From positions 2,920,001 to 2,984,000 of the forward strand of contig NZ_CP088020.1 of assembly GCF_021049245.1 (NCBI RefSeq): a DNA stretch of 64,000 bases. Direction: 5' to 3'. Every line of letters begins with the position of its first letter. Position 1 is the stretch's first letter. Of this stretch, positions 7,810-17,146 are shown in pieces. Made by a program: the position numbers and the translations under genes. A model generated the notes under the pieces. The model had not been told where the DNA came from and did not search any database. It worked only from the letters and a program-made list of their open reading frames with translations. Source of the DNA: Radiobacillus kanasensis. GTDB taxonomy: Bacteria > Bacillota > Bacilli > Bacillales > Amphibacillaceae.

Positions 7810-8259
7810 TCAATCCTCCTTTACCTGGAGGGTTTTTTTTGTGAAAATCGTCTCTTTTGTTGAGTATTCACTACTATTCGTAATAAACTGCTTCGCTAAT
7901 TTTTCTTTTTGATTTACAACAATAGGAGCTTGTAAATTAACTGTGCTTTCCTCGAACAATTCTTTTAAGGAAGCAATTGCAATAACCTCGACATCCTTTT
8001 CAGTTTTAATTTGAAGAAGCTCAACCGTTCCTGAATCAAGCACAAATTCATAATCCTTTTTAAAATGGTACGGGTTTACAACAATAAAGGCTGGATTAAG
8101 CCCTTTTGTTGATTGAAGTACTTGAAAAATAGGATTATTTTCTATAGGTAATAATACAAACGCTTTTTCTTCAGAAAACCCAGGAAGCCCATGTGGAAAC
8201 GTGAGAATATCTTCTTCTTTGATAGTTATTTCACCGAAAAACTTCGTAATAATTTTCAT
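7810..8259 (-). CDS. fliW: Flagellar assembly factor FliW (CsrA antagonist)
   Basis: FliW binds flagellin or, when flagellin has been exported, binds CsrA and frees hag mRNA. The 149-residue protein carries the family pattern: TKFFGEITI at the N-terminus, [12 protein letters not shown] at about residues 17-28, and [13 protein letters not shown] near residue 60. It has the usual length. It sits between yviE and csrA in the flgM-flgN-flgK-flgL-yviE-fliW-csrA order seen in B. subtilis. The csrA ribosome site lies inside the 3' end of this gene. Confidence 0.95.
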   Translation of the reverse strand: MKIITKFFGEITIKEEDILTFPHGLPGFSEEKAFVLLPIENNPIFQVLQSTKGLNPAFIVVNPYHFKKDYEFVLDSGTVELLQIKTEKDVEVIAIASLKELFEESTVNLQAPIVVNQKEKLAKQFITNSSEYSTKETIFTKKTLQVKED

Positions 8260-8275
8260 GTTTCACCCTTCTTCA

Positions 8276-8848
8276 TTATGCTTCATTTTTAAACAAATTT
8301 ACAAAATCAATTTTCAGGTAGTTCCATTGCTTCATCCCAACATCTATATCACCTGGTTGGTAGTTTAACAGTGGTTTCTGTGGTTGTATGTCAATAATCG
8401 GTTTCCTTGGTATTACAGTAATGTCCACTTTTGCAGGTTCATAATCAATCTTTACAGAACCCGCTGAAGGAATCCAACCAATATTAAACTGCTTAGGTGA
8501 GTCTTCACTGTTTTCTTTTGCTTGACGGGAAATTGGGTTTCCACCGTGTTCAATCTTCATTAATTCATTCCCCTGTCGCGCTCGTCTTGTTATACCCTCC
8601 AACAGGGCCTCGCGCCCAAGTTGAGCGGCCTCCTCAATTCTTCTGGAAATTGGCTTTAAATCCATATCTGCCCACGCTTGCGACTGATCAATGTTTAATT
8701 TGGATGGAGAAGTGTTTATTTGCAACTGGGCCTTTGGTTGTTCAATTGATTGAATTGCTTTAGGTTGCTTAATGGACATTTGACCATTTGTTCTATTTAT
8801 TTGAATTTTTGCTATTTGTGATTGCAACCGAATTTGAGGTAATTCCAT
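8276..8848 (-). CDS. yviE: YviE-like protein (DUF6470)
   Basis: The 190-residue protein matches YviE of B. subtilis in position and character. It opens with short beta-type repeats (PQIRLQSQIAKIQINR, then PQAQL/PSKLNI-like segments), has a middle with RRIEEAAQLGREALLEGI, and ends in proline-rich strands with IDIQPQKP and LNYQPGDIDV. Its molecular function is not known. It is between flgL (78-base gap) and fliW (16-base gap) and should be co-expressed with hook-junction proteins. There is no signal peptide, as for flagellar export substrates, but export is unproven. Confidence 0.85.
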   Translation of the reverse strand: MELPQIRLQSQIAKIQINRTNGQMSIKQPKAIQSIEQPKAQLQINTSPSKLNIDQSQAWADMDLKPISRRIEEAAQLGREALLEGITRRARQGNELMKIEHGGNPISRQAKENSEDSPKQFNIGWIPSAGSVKIDYEPAKVDITVIPRKPIIDIQPQKPLLNYQPGDIDVGMKQWNYLKIDFVNLFKNEA

Positions 8849-8926
8849 AAGCGTGCCCCCTTTTTATTTACATATAACTAATAAAAAGACTTGCCACAGC
8901 AAAGTATGACAAGTGCTTCTTTGTTC

Positions 8927-9838
8927 TTATCTTAGAAAATCAAGTAAACTGGGCTGGATAACTCTCGCTCCAGCACCTAGTGCTGCACGATGAATACTTT
9001 CCTGTGTCGTAAGATCCATGATGACTTTCTCCATATCAGCATCTTCATTATCTGACATCATTTGGGTTGCAGAAATAAGTTGACTGGAAAGACGGTCTTC
9101 AATTAAATCTAATCTATTCATACGTGCACCTAAGTCAGCTCGCGCATTAACTACTCCTTCAATATGAGTGTCCATGTTCTCTATGGATTGTCCAATTAAA
9201 TCTTGACTATTGGTCTTTAGTGCATCCGAAAAAGCTTCGATATCAGCAAAAAGATCACTACTAAAAACAGTGTTTGGATCCACATTTGCTCCTAATTTAA
9301 CCCCATTTGCTACTTCAATTAAAACTGGGTCGGTATTGGTGGATACAGTAACTACTGTGCCATTAGGATCTAAAGTGACTGGTTCAACAAGATTACCCGC
9401 CCCATCATCCGTTCCAGTAGTTGCAGTACCATTAAAAATAAATTTGTTATTAACTTTCGTATTTGCAATCTCTACTAAGTGTTTCTTCAACTGATCTACT
9501 TCAGCGGCAATATTTTCACGTTGAGACTCCTCATAAGCACCATTACTAGCCTGAACCGCAAGTTCCCTCAATCTCTGCAGAGCTTGAGTAGCCTTGTCTA
9601 ATGCTGAATCTGAGTTATCCATCCAATTATGAACCTCACTCGAGTTACGTTGATATTGTTCAACCTCTGTAACTTGAGTGCGATAATTCATTCCCTTCAT
9701 TGCTACAACTGGATCATCAGAAGGCCTGTTCACTTTCTTTCCAGTTGACAGCTGATCCATATATTTACCGAGATTGTCGTAACTCTGACTTAAATTTCTT
9801 AACATATTATTACTTAGCATTCCTTGTGTTACACGCAT
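8927..9838 (-). CDS. flgL: Hook-filament junction protein FlgL (HAP3)
   Basis: FlgL links the hook-side FlgK ring to the flagellin filament. The 303-residue product starts MRVTQGMLSNNMLRNL, contains the flagellin-type N-terminal motif GKKVNRPSDDPV near residue 35, and ends in the helical C-terminal domain (AALGAGARVIQPSLLDFLR). I chose ATG 9838; the TTG one codon earlier is an alternative. It follows flgK by 11 bases. A weak inverted repeat near 8889-8914 lies between flgL and yviE. Confidence 0.95.
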   Translation of the reverse strand: MRVTQGMLSNNMLRNLSQSYDNLGKYMDQLSTGKKVNRPSDDPVVAMKGMNYRTQVTEVEQYQRNSSEVHNWMDNSDSALDKATQALQRLRELAVQASNGAYEESQRENIAAEVDQLKKHLVEIANTKVNNKFIFNGTATTGTDDGAGNLVEPVTLDPNGTVVTVSTNTDPVLIEVANGVKLGANVDPNTVFSSDLFADIEAFSDALKTNSQDLIGQSIENMDTHIEGVVNARADLGARMNRLDLIEDRLSSQLISATQMMSDNEDADMEKVIMDLTTQESIHRAALGAGARVIQPSLLDFLR

Positions 9839-9849
9839 CAACTATCCAC

Positions 9850-11367
9850 CTACCTTCCTACTATCCCCATATTGTTAATAATTCGATCTAACATTTCATC
9901 GACAGCAGTCAAGCTCCTTGCTGCTGCATTATAAGCATGCTGGAATGTAATCATATTCGTCATTTCTTCATCTAAAGAAACCGCACTTACCGATTGTCTT
10001 CTTTCTAGTACTTGCTGTTGAAGAACTCCCGCATTGCTTTCCATTCGAATGGCTTCCTGTGAATCAACTGCCATCTTGCCAATTACAGATGCGTAATAGC
10101 TCTTTACTGAAGTATTTTCCCCAAGTGATGCAACCGGATCTTGAATTTTACTTCCTAAAGCTAAAGCATTTTGTCCGTCACCACTAGTTCCATCACTACT
10201 TGCAGCTACGAGATCTTCATCGTTTTTTATAGTTGTTAGCACATCTAGACTAGTCGCGGCACCAGCTTGTGTAGCATTAACTGTAAAGAAATCTGTACCC
10301 GGGTTTCCTTCTAGGTCAAATCCGCCTCGATGAGCAGCGTTAAATTCATTCGCAAAGTTAAATGCCAGTTCATCGAGCGCATCTAGCATTTGAGGAAACT
10401 CACCTTTCACAGTTCCTGCGTCTTGGTAGCCATATGCCTCAACAAGAGCTTGCATTTTTCCAGTTGAAGTGAAATCCGCACCAGTAAACGTGCTAGTACC
10501 GACAGTTATACTGCTAACCGCTCTTTTACCTAGCGTATCATCGATGTTAACCGTAACCTCGTTTACTTGTTTAGTTGGACCATCGACTAAGGTTACAGGT
10601 GGATCAAATGAATCTCCAGATTCGTTGACAAGTTCAATAGTAGCTAAGCCACCCGCCATTGGGTTTGGCTGACCACCACTCGCGTCATAAGAAACTTTTA
10701 CGTTGACGATATTGGATAATTGATCAATGAGACGATCTCTTTCATCGTATAAATCGTTGGGAAGATAACCGTGTGGCTCAATCTCACTAATTTGTTGATT
10801 CACATTGTTTATCTGATTAAGAATAGAATTTAACTCTTTTTGAGTCACATCTATTTCGTTTTCTAAATCTGTACGAACGGCACTTAAGGATGTTGATAAA
10901 TAATTGAATGTCTCAGCAACCGCGATACCGCGTTCTACTACTACAGATCGTGCTCCTGAATCTTCAGGGTTTACAGATAAATCCTGCAAGGCTTGCCAAA
11001 ACTTATCCATCGACTTGGACAATCCTGTATCTGAAGGCTCGTTCATGATTTCTTCCATTTGTTGAAAAGAACTAGCAAGTGATCCGTAGTATCCTAGTTT
11101 ACTAGTTTCCCCTCGATACTGAAGATCAAGAAATTTATCACGCACTCGCTCAATCGATCCTGCCTCGACACCACTTCCGATTTGACTTTCAAATAATGCA
11201 TTAGAACGAGAACCGGATAACGTCGATACTTGGTCGAAATTAACACGTTGTCTTGTGTATCCATCTGTATTCGCATTGGCAATGTTGTGGCTTGTCGTAT
11301 AAAGTGCTGCTTGTTGGGCGAATAACGCACGCTTAGCAACCTCTAATCCGTGAAATGTAGATGTCAT
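9850..11367 (-). CDS. flgK: Hook-associated protein FlgK (HAP1)
   Basis: FlgK forms the first hook-filament junction ring. The 505-residue protein has the conserved N-terminus STFHGLEVAKRALFAQQ and the flagellar rod/hook motif HNIANANTDGYTRQ near residue 28, and a C-terminal helix with NMITFQHAYNAAARSL. ATG 11367 has AAAGGAG upstream. It sits between flgN (its export chaperone, 14-base gap) and flgL. Nothing unusual is seen. Confidence 0.96.
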   Translation of the reverse strand: MTSTFHGLEVAKRALFAQQAALYTTSHNIANANTDGYTRQRVNFDQVSTLSGSRSNALFESQIGSGVEAGSIERVRDKFLDLQYRGETSKLGYYGSLASSFQQMEEIMNEPSDTGLSKSMDKFWQALQDLSVNPEDSGARSVVVERGIAVAETFNYLSTSLSAVRTDLENEIDVTQKELNSILNQINNVNQQISEIEPHGYLPNDLYDERDRLIDQLSNIVNVKVSYDASGGQPNPMAGGLATIELVNESGDSFDPPVTLVDGPTKQVNEVTVNIDDTLGKRAVSSITVGTSTFTGADFTSTGKMQALVEAYGYQDAGTVKGEFPQMLDALDELAFNFANEFNAAHRGGFDLEGNPGTDFFTVNATQAGAATSLDVLTTIKNDEDLVAASSDGTSGDGQNALALGSKIQDPVASLGENTSVKSYYASVIGKMAVDSQEAIRMESNAGVLQQQVLERRQSVSAVSLDEEMTNMITFQHAYNAAARSLTAVDEMLDRIINNMGIVGR

Positions 11368-11381
11368 GCTTGTTCTCCTTT

Positions 11382-11879
11382 CTAAGCTTTCGAGTCAAAC
11401 GCCGAGCGTCGAGCTGTTTGTTCAGGCTGTTTGTTCGCGTTGTTTCCATAGTTTATATTTTTAACGGTCGGTTGGACCATGTCTAAAGTCAAGTTGATAA
11501 ATTGTAAAGATTGTTGAATTAAATCTTGGTTTAGGTGCTCTTGTTGCTTTAGCTTTACTAATACGCTGGCCAACACAAAGGTGACTTGTTCCATTTGTTC
11601 CTTTTCGGAGCCTTCTTCTAAGTGCTCCATGACAAATGAAACAGTCACATCTTCTGCTGGAAAGCCTTGTTTTTTAGCCCAAGCTTCGGTTTGGCTAACT
11701 CTCTTAGCCTCAACCTGTTCAATAGCTTGAACATGCTTTCTTTCCTGTATTAGTAAGCTTTGAAGTGCTTTTGTTTTCCCATCCTTTACCGCATCGGTTT
11801 TTTGAAGAGAAACAGATAGCAAGCTTTCATGTAATTGTTTTAGTTTTGATAAGGACTCAATAATGGCTTGGACAGTCAT
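11382..11879 (-). CDS. flgN: Flagellar export chaperone FlgN (YvyG)
   Basis: The 165-residue helical protein fits FlgN, which chaperones FlgK and FlgL for export. It has an extended amphipathic helical region (about residues 5-145) including LKQLHESLLSV and LIQERKHVQAIEQVE, and a polar disordered tail (NNANKQPEQTARRS). There is no membrane segment. It lies between flgM and flgK at short spacing, as in B. subtilis. The FlgN family is poorly conserved, so synteny supports the call. Confidence 0.88.
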   Translation of the reverse strand: MTVQAIIESLSKLKQLHESLLSVSLQKTDAVKDGKTKALQSLLIQERKHVQAIEQVEAKRVSQTEAWAKKQGFPAEDVTVSFVMEHLEEGSEKEQMEQVTFVLASVLVKLKQQEHLNQDLIQQSLQFINLTLDMVQPTVKNINYGNNANKQPEQTARRSAFDSKA

Positions 11880-11893
11880 GGCTTGTCCTCCTA

Positions 11894-12160
11894 TTAGGCT
11901 TTATTGCTCCAAAAATCTAGCATTTTCTTAGCTGTCTCTTTCGCATCTACTTGATACGTACCAGCGTCCACTGCCTTTTTAAGCGCTTCTAGCTTTTCCA
12001 AGCGTGCTGGATCTGGTTTTGTGTTCTCTTGAAGTTGTTTAGCTTGATTGGATATTTGTACCTTATCGTGTTTTGTTATTTCTTGTTTGATTTCATGTTG
12101 TTTTTGGATTTGCTTTTGATAGGGATTGAAATTAGAATGATTCGGCCCTTGTATTTTCAT
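11894..12160 (-). CDS. flgM: Anti-sigma-D factor FlgM
   Basis: FlgM holds sigma-D inactive until the hook-basal body is complete and FlgM is removed from the free pool. The 88-residue protein has a disordered N-terminal half and the typical C-terminal sigma-binding helices: KVQISNQAKQLQ near residue 34, RLEKLEALKKAVDAGTYQVD and a final KKMLDFW. AGAGGTG precedes ATG 12160. A sigma-D promoter lies about 90 bases upstream, implying feedback control of its own inhibitor, as known in B. subtilis. Confidence 0.93.
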   Translation of the reverse strand: MKIQGPNHSNFNPYQKQIQKQHEIKQEITKHDKVQISNQAKQLQENTKPDPARLEKLEALKKAVDAGTYQVDAKETAKKMLDFWSNKA

Positions 12161-12246
12161 GTCTTACACCTCTTTCCTAGTCGAAGAACGATCCATCATC
12201 CTTTTAAATAAAAGGGATGAATCCACGTACGTTGTTATCATTGTTA

Positions 12247-12273
12247 ATATCGACTAGTTTAACCAAATGTTTA
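12247..12273 (-). promoter_or_regulatory. Sigma-D promoter of flgM operon
   Basis: TAAA at 12270-12273 is followed by 15 bases and GTCGATAT at 12247-12254, matching seven of eight bases of the -10 consensus GCCGATAT. It lies between yvyF and flgM. Confidence 0.8.
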
Positions 12274-12281
12274 GCACTTTT

Positions 12282-12686
12282 TTACTTTTTCGTAAAATAA
12301 GTCGCCTTATCACTCATCTTGTTTCGTGTAGTCACAGCATCAATCTTTTCCTGTTGCTCAAGATCTCCTAGTAATTCACTAGAACAATTCGTGCAAAGGT
12401 TTCCTTCTGTAATTTCTCGATCACATCGCTCACATTTATAGGCAAGCCGAGGGAATAGAGAAGTTCTAAGTCGTTTTTCTTTAACAAACTTCAAAATAAG
12501 TTCTTCTTCGACCCCTGTACCTTCAACTATATCTAAAACGGTTGCTTCTCTATTCTTTCGTTGCTTCATGTAAGCATATACGGTTTGAAATGCTTTTTCT
12601 TCTTCTTTATAACAATCTGGACAAATATCCCGAAATCCTTTTACGAATAATTTGTCACACCTAGGGCAATTTATTAATTCTGCCAC
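12282..12686 (-). CDS. yvyF: YvyF-like zinc-ribbon flagellar operon protein
   Basis: The 134-residue protein has two zinc-ribbon-like cysteine sets: CPRCDKLF...CPDC near residues 8-30, and CERCDREI...CTNC near residues 84-103. Between them is a helix-turn-helix-like stretch (ATVLDIVEGTGVEEELILKFVKE). This is the TIGR03826 / YvyF layout. Its role is not settled; it is the first gene before flgM in Bacillus. ATG 12686 has AGGAGG upstream. The 300 bases upstream hold only its promoter region and the thi terminator. Confidence 0.88.
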   Translation of the reverse strand: MAELINCPRCDKLFVKGFRDICPDCYKEEEKAFQTVYAYMKQRKNREATVLDIVEGTGVEEELILKFVKEKRLRTSLFPRLAYKCERCDREITEGNLCTNCSSELLGDLEQQEKIDAVTTRNKMSDKATYFTKK

Positions 12687-12916
12687 CCTACTTCCTCCTT
12701 GACGAATTACATTGTTTTATTTGCTATATTATAGCATACCTAGCATCCAAATCGGATTGGCAAATCTGACTAGTTCTCTTAGTGAGCCCATGTTATCGAA
12801 TACACATCTACACAACCGGCTTTTCTTAAAAGCTTAGCGGCATGTGCAATGTACATCCTGATATATATAACATCGACCAAATGTACATAATTTTAAATAG
12901 ATGAAACAGCTGATAC

Positions 12917-12952
12917 AAAAAAAGCGTACCCTATGCTTTGGCTACGCTTTTT
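12917..12952 (-). terminator. Terminator of the thiazole operon
   Basis: On the minus strand AAAAAGCGTA pairs with TACGCTTTTTTT across a 14-base loop that itself can pair partly. It lies 36 bases past the thiF stop and is followed by T residues. The rest of the interval 12687-12987 contains no gene that I can see. Confidence 0.85.
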
Positions 12953-12987
12953 CGCTTCACTCATATTTAGAACTTTTCAATATTCTC

Positions 12988-14007
12988 TTACCCTAAGTAT
13001 CGATGATACAACGTCTTTGCTTCTGCAATATCCTTTGTTCCATGGATAAGGACCCGCCCATCTTTAAATAGTACAAATCGGTGACCTTGTATCGTAAAGG
13101 ATAGTAAAAACGGATTTTGAGTGACTTTTCTACCTTGTCGGGCTAGTATATTAGACAGATTATCCAAATCTATATTCTTCTTATTAGATGGACGCAATTG
13201 CACTGTATCTCTCCCGCATAAAACAGCCGTCCGTAACTGATTGGAAAAATTTAAGTACGGGTAGGTTCTCTCCGTACCACACGATACGCAACTGTCTTTC
13301 TTTAACTTATCCAAGGTTATTCCCACCTGTTCATTGTTCCAAAGATCAAACGACACAAGCTTTTTTCTCAATGCTTGATAATCTTCCACTAAAATTTTTA
13401 GTGCCTCTGTCGTTTGATAGGACACAACCATTTGCACGGCCGGACTAATAATTCCAACCGTATCACAGGTCATTCCACCCATCGGTACCGAATCCAGTAG
13501 GCAATGTAAACACGGTGTTTCTCCTGGCAAAATTGTATAACTGATTCCATAACTACCTACACAGGCACCGTAAATCCAAGGAACCTCATATTTTTGAGAA
13601 ATATCATTGATAATCATGCGGATATCAAAGTTATCGGTTGCATCAATAACTAAATCAACACCTCTAATGAACCTTTCCATTTCCTCTACCGAAACATCCA
13701 TAACGTGTGCTTCAATGTTCACCGTTGAATTTATTCGTGTTAAACCCTTTTTAGCTGCGATTGCTTTTGGCATTCGCTCCGCTGCATCGCTTTCTTCATA
13801 AAGCTGCTGTCGTTGTAGGTTACTCCATTCTACATAGTCACGATCGACAATGGTTATTTTACCGATTCCAGAACGGACAAGCACTTCCGCATTTCCCGTC
13901 CCCAATGCTCCAGCACCGACAACTAGCACATGTTTGCTACTTATTTTTGTCTGACCCTCTGCTCCAATTGGAGTAAATAGTTCCTGTCGGGAATACCGTT
14001 CACTCAA
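12988..14007 (-). CDS. thiF: Sulfur carrier protein adenylyltransferase ThiF
   Basis: ThiF is an E1-like enzyme that adenylates the C-terminal glycine of ThiS for sulfur loading. The 339-residue protein has the nucleotide motif [13 protein letters not shown] near residue 30, the acidic/Arg pair in [13 protein letters not shown], a likely catalytic Cys in [10 protein letters not shown], and two zinc CxxC pairs (CLHC near 165 and CVSC near 242). Its C-terminal 85 residues are not a rhodanese domain; the family's usual extension is seen in B. subtilis-type ThiF. It overlaps thiG by 4 bases (ATGA). It is the last gene before the terminator. Confidence 0.93.
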   Translation of the reverse strand: MSERYSRQELFTPIGAEGQTKISSKHVLVVGAGALGTGNAEVLVRSGIGKITIVDRDYVEWSNLQRQQLYEESDAAERMPKAIAAKKGLTRINSTVNIEAHVMDVSVEEMERFIRGVDLVIDATDNFDIRMIINDISQKYEVPWIYGACVGSYGISYTILPGETPCLHCLLDSVPMGGMTCDTVGIISPAVQMVVSYQTTEALKILVEDYQALRKKLVSFDLWNNEQVGITLDKLKKDSCVSCGTERTYPYLNFSNQLRTAVLCGRDTVQLRPSNKKNIDLDNLSNILARQGRKVTQNPFLLSFTIQGHRFVLFKDGRVLIHGTKDIAEAKTLYHRYLG

Positions 14008-14774
14008 CCGATATTCATTCCTTCCATTGGACTACTTGCTGTTGCATAACGTTTCTTCGGAATTCGGCCGGCCTCGTAGCCTAGTCGACCTGCTTCAATC
14101 GCAAGCTTCATTGCCCTTGCCATTTTAACTGGATCTTCGGCACCAGAAACGGCCGTATTTAGTAAGACACCATCTGCTCCTAGTTCCATAGCAATAGTGG
14201 CGTCAGATGGGGTTCCGACACCGGCGTCGACAATAACGGGAACTTTTGCCTGTTCTATGATAAAGCTGAGATTTAGCGGATTTACGATACCTTGACCAGA
14301 TCCAATTGGAGATGCCCCTGGCATAATGGCATGACAACCTAATTCTTCTAGACGTTTAGCAAGTAACACATCATCAGAAGTATAAGGCAATACCGTAAAT
14401 CCTTCATTTAATAATTCTTCCGATGCTCGTAAAGTTTCAACAGGGTCCGGTAGCAATGTTTTTGGACAGCCAATGACTTCAACCTTAACCATGTCACAAA
14501 GACCAGATGCTTTTGCTAATTTAGCAATTCGAACTGCTTCTTCAGCAGTTTTGGCGCCTGCAGTATTTGGAAGTAAGGTGAACTTTTTTACATCTAGTTT
14601 CTCTAAAAAGTTCGGCTGACTTGGTTCGAATATATTCATTCTGCGAACCGAAAACGTTAGTACCTCTGTCTCCGAAATATCTACAGCTTCTTTTTGCACG
14701 TCATAATCCGGGTATTTTCCAGTACCTAATAATAATCTTGAATCAAATTCGTACTTCCCTATCTTTAACATCAT
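14004..14774 (-). CDS. thiG: Thiazole synthase ThiG
   Basis: ThiG condenses deoxyxylulose phosphate, dehydroglycine and ThiS-thiocarboxylate to the thiazole. It is a TIM barrel; visible marks are the early [18 protein letters not shown], the Schiff-base Lys region [11 protein letters not shown] near residue 98, and phosphate-binding [14 protein letters not shown] near residue 205. The length (256) is typical. I place the start at ATG 14774, overlapping the thiS stop as TGATG; a second ATG follows directly. Both sit behind AGGAGGAGG. Confidence 0.96.
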   Translation of the reverse strand: MMLKIGKYEFDSRLLLGTGKYPDYDVQKEAVDISETEVLTFSVRRMNIFEPSQPNFLEKLDVKKFTLLPNTAGAKTAEEAVRIAKLAKASGLCDMVKVEVIGCPKTLLPDPVETLRASEELLNEGFTVLPYTSDDVLLAKRLEELGCHAIMPGASPIGSGQGIVNPLNLSFIIEQAKVPVIVDAGVGTPSDATIAMELGADGVLLNTAVSGAEDPVKMARAMKLAIEAGRLGYEAGRIPKKRYATASSPMEGMNIG

Positions 14775-14977
14775 CAACCTCCTCCTACAAAATGGACTAA
14801 CTCAATCCGATCCCCGTCACACAATTTCGTGTCTTCGTGTGACTCCTTTTCCAAGATCGATTGATTACATTCGACGATTACCACCTTTTTATCTAGCTGG
14901 AGATGCTCTATCAGGTTAGAAACCGTCTCAATGGTATCCGGCACGTTTATGTGAGTCCCATTAATCATTAATTGCAT
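14774..14977 (-). CDS. thiS: Sulfur carrier protein ThiS
   Basis: ThiS is a 67-residue ubiquitin-like sulfur carrier. It has the beta-grasp pattern ([13 protein letters not shown], then IVECNQSIL) and the required terminal GG, here [12 protein letters not shown]. The last glycine is the site adenylated by ThiF and loaded with sulfur. It overlaps thiO by 10 bases and thiG by one, which gives a tightly coupled thiO-thiS-thiG-thiF order. Confidence 0.95.
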   Translation of the reverse strand: MQLMINGTHINVPDTIETVSNLIEHLQLDKKVVIVECNQSILEKESHEDTKLCDGDRIELVHFVGGG

Positions 14978-16122
14978 GTTCCCGCCCCACTTTCATGTAA
15001 CTGCTTCACTAGTCGCTCCACTCGAAATGGCGTTATATCCACGGATGGAGTAATACCTTCCACTAAGTCGGCAATCACCTCCCCAGTAATTGGAGACAAT
15101 AAGATTCCGTTTCGGTAGTGACCAGTGGCAATGAGTAATCCCGCATATTCGGGATGATGCCCTAAGTATGGCAATCCATCTACTGTCTGTGGTCGAATAC
15201 TAGACCACGCTCGTTCCCATTCCGCCTCGACAATTTGCGGCATCAAAATTTTTGCTTTATCCATCAGTGTGGAGATACCACCTAGTGTTACTTGTTGATT
15301 AAATGTATTCGGTTTGATTGTTGCACCAACAACCAATCTCCCTCCTTTTTTAGGGACAAGGTAACAACCTTCAGAAAATACAGTGCTCGATAACAATGGG
15401 CGATGAGTGATGACAGAAAAGCACTCTCCCTTTACCGGATAAGTATCTAATGACAACCCTGTATTACTAAGCAACTGACTGCTCCAAGCCCCACAAGCTA
15501 CAATCACTTTATCACTGACAAAAGTGCCCTCATTTGTCGCAACTCCAGTCACTTTTCCATTCTTGTATGTAAAAGACTTTACTTCCACGTTTTCTTTGAT
15601 TAGCGCTCCAAGTGCTGTAGCAGATTTTAAAAACCCCAATGTTAATTGACGTGCTTCTAGTTGACCATCCTTTTCAAGATACATTCCACCCAAAACGTCT
15701 TCTGACAAAGTAGGCTCTTTCTCTTTTACCTCCTCTCCAGAAAGCCATTCTGCCTGCTCTCCACTATCTTGCTGCATCGTCACAATGCGTTGAAAGTCGT
15801 TTTTTTGTTGTTCATTTAATGCAACCTTCAACATCCCCTTGTTGACTAGTTCCATGTCAATACCGCTTACTTCTTTAATTTCCAAAGCCAGCTTTGGAAA
15901 CATCGACCTGCTTTTCTTTGCTAATGGAAAGAGAGGTCCCTCTCCATCCAACTCTGCTTGTGCCGCAAGCATTCCAGCAGCAGCGCTTGAAGCTTTGCTA
16001 GCAAGATGATCTTTTTCTAATACAAGTACTTTTGCCCCTCTTTTAGAAAGTGTGTAAGCAATAGCACCCCCAATGACACCAGCCCCCACGACAATTACAT
16101 CGTATGAATCCTGCACGTACAC
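14968..16122 (-). CDS. thiO: Glycine oxidase ThiO
   Basis: ThiO is an FAD enzyme that oxidises glycine to dehydroglycine, the nitrogen donor for the thiazole ring. The N-terminus has the FAD motif VVGAGVIGGAIAYTLSKRG, the acidic ribose-binding VLEKD, and the C-terminal RPQTVDGLPYLG and ATGHYRNGILL segments of the D-amino-acid oxidase superfamily. The 384-residue length is usual. The start may be GTG 16122, but GTG 16116 lies at a better distance from AAGGGGG. It follows tenI by 12 bases. Confidence 0.93.
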   Translation of the reverse strand: MYVQDSYDVIVVGAGVIGGAIAYTLSKRGAKVLVLEKDHLASKASSAAAGMLAAQAELDGEGPLFPLAKKSRSMFPKLALEIKEVSGIDMELVNKGMLKVALNEQQKNDFQRIVTMQQDSGEQAEWLSGEEVKEKEPTLSEDVLGGMYLEKDGQLEARQLTLGFLKSATALGALIKENVEVKSFTYKNGKVTGVATNEGTFVSDKVIVACGAWSSQLLSNTGLSLDTYPVKGECFSVITHRPLLSSTVFSEGCYLVPKKGGRLVVGATIKPNTFNQQVTLGGISTLMDKAKILMPQIVEAEWERAWSSIRPQTVDGLPYLGHHPEYAGLLIATGHYRNGILLSPITGEVIADLVEGITPSVDITPFRVERLVKQLHESGAGTCN

Positions 16123-16134
16123 TCCCCCTTCACG

Positions 16135-16737
16135 CTAATGGAGCCTATCACGATAGGCTTTTACTGCATGTAATGGATCATCTGCTTCCAAAATCCCAGA
16201 CATAACCGCAACTCCTTTTGCCCCTGCCTCTATTACTTGTTTTGTATTCTCAGGTTGAATACCTCCAATAGCCACTACGGGAAGGTTCACGGTACGACAT
16301 ATCTTTTCTAACGCCTCTAAGCCTTTTGCTTCAAGCCCTGGCTTTAAGTTGGTCGGAAAGATATGTCCATACACGACGTAGTCTGCACCTTGCTCCTCTG
16401 CCTGCTGGGCTTCATCTCTGGAATGGACAGAGCAACCAACTTGCAAACTAGGAAACTCTTTTTTCACGACAGAAGTAGGCAGTGAATGATAGGCCAATTG
16501 AACACCTTTTACTTTGGAGATAGAAGCAACATCAACTCGATCATTTACGATAATTTTAAAAAGTGGGACACTATGGTCCGTTAATAATTGCACCAGCTCA
16601 TATATTTCACTTGCTGACTTATTCTTCTCTCGGATATGGACAAAGTCGATATAGGTATGAATGGATTCCACTACCTCCGCAAATTGTTGCGGAGGTTGAC
16701 GTCCTGTCGATACTACGTGTAACTCCCCATTTCTCAT
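16135..16737 (-). CDS. tenI: Thiazole tautomerase TenI
   Basis: The 200-residue TIM-barrel protein belongs to the ThiE/TenI family. In TenI the product is an aromatising thiazole tautomerase rather than thiamine-phosphate synthase. Seen here are HVVSTGRQ at the N-terminus, FVHIREKNKS near residue 35, VGCSVHSRDEAQQAE and GGIQPENTKQVIEAG, with HIFPTNLKPG where ThiE would carry a pyrimidine-phosphate site. The first-gene position in a thiO-thiS-thiG-thiF operon is the TenI context of B. subtilis, but the tenA gene normally before it is missing. A ThiE function cannot be excluded. Confidence 0.85.
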   Translation of the reverse strand: MRNGELHVVSTGRQPPQQFAEVVESIHTYIDFVHIREKNKSASEIYELVQLLTDHSVPLFKIIVNDRVDVASISKVKGVQLAYHSLPTSVVKKEFPSLQVGCSVHSRDEAQQAEEQGADYVVYGHIFPTNLKPGLEAKGLEALEKICRTVNLPVVAIGGIQPENTKQVIEAGAKGVAVMSGILEADDPLHAVKAYRDRLH

Positions 16738-16830
16738 TTGGTACCCCCTAATCTTTTTAAATGTAATAGGCGTCTTCCATCAATTTGAATCACTATCTGG
16801 CGTTTTATCGTGAGTTATTAGAACCCAAAA

Positions 16831-16859
16831 AACCACTCTCCTCTTATTGGAAAGTGGTT
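16831..16859 (-). terminator. TPP-riboswitch-controlled attenuator
   Basis: On the minus strand AACCACTTTCC and GGAGAGTGGTT form a stem followed by TTTTTT. It lies between the riboswitch aptamer and tenI, so it is the expression platform of a transcription-terminating switch. Confidence 0.85.
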
Positions 16860-16916
16860 GTATTGGAAATCATATATGATTATGCATGCTTACTCTTTAT
16901 GTACATGATTACTCCG

Positions 16917-17020
16917 CAACTCCACTTCCCTCCGCTGGTATCAACCAGATCAGGTTCTAAGGGTCTTAAAGTCTAACTTTAATCTCAACCTTTGATTAGA
17001 AAAAGGTCCCCCTAGTGAAG
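16917..17020 (-). ncRNA. TPP riboswitch (THI element)
   Basis: The minus strand has the conserved THI-box parts in order: GGGGGACC, then GGTTGAGA, then ACCCTTAGAACCTGATCTGG, ATACCAGCG and AGGGAAGTGG. Thiamine pyrophosphate binding would favour the downstream terminator and shut off the thiazole operon. Its position 180 bases before tenI fits. Confidence 0.95.
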
Positions 17021-17146
17021 GTATAACGTTATTCAATTGTCTCCCCACATCATAACATGAATTCTACACCTGTCAATTCCACCCTTTGTAGGATTTTTTT
17101 AAGGCACTTGTTATGATGAATATTGGGAACAGAATCTAAATATTCC

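Noticed and set aside
10469..10672. Antisense frames inside flgK and flgL
   Set aside because: Shadows of the real genes on the other strand, as are most short frames across the flagellar block.
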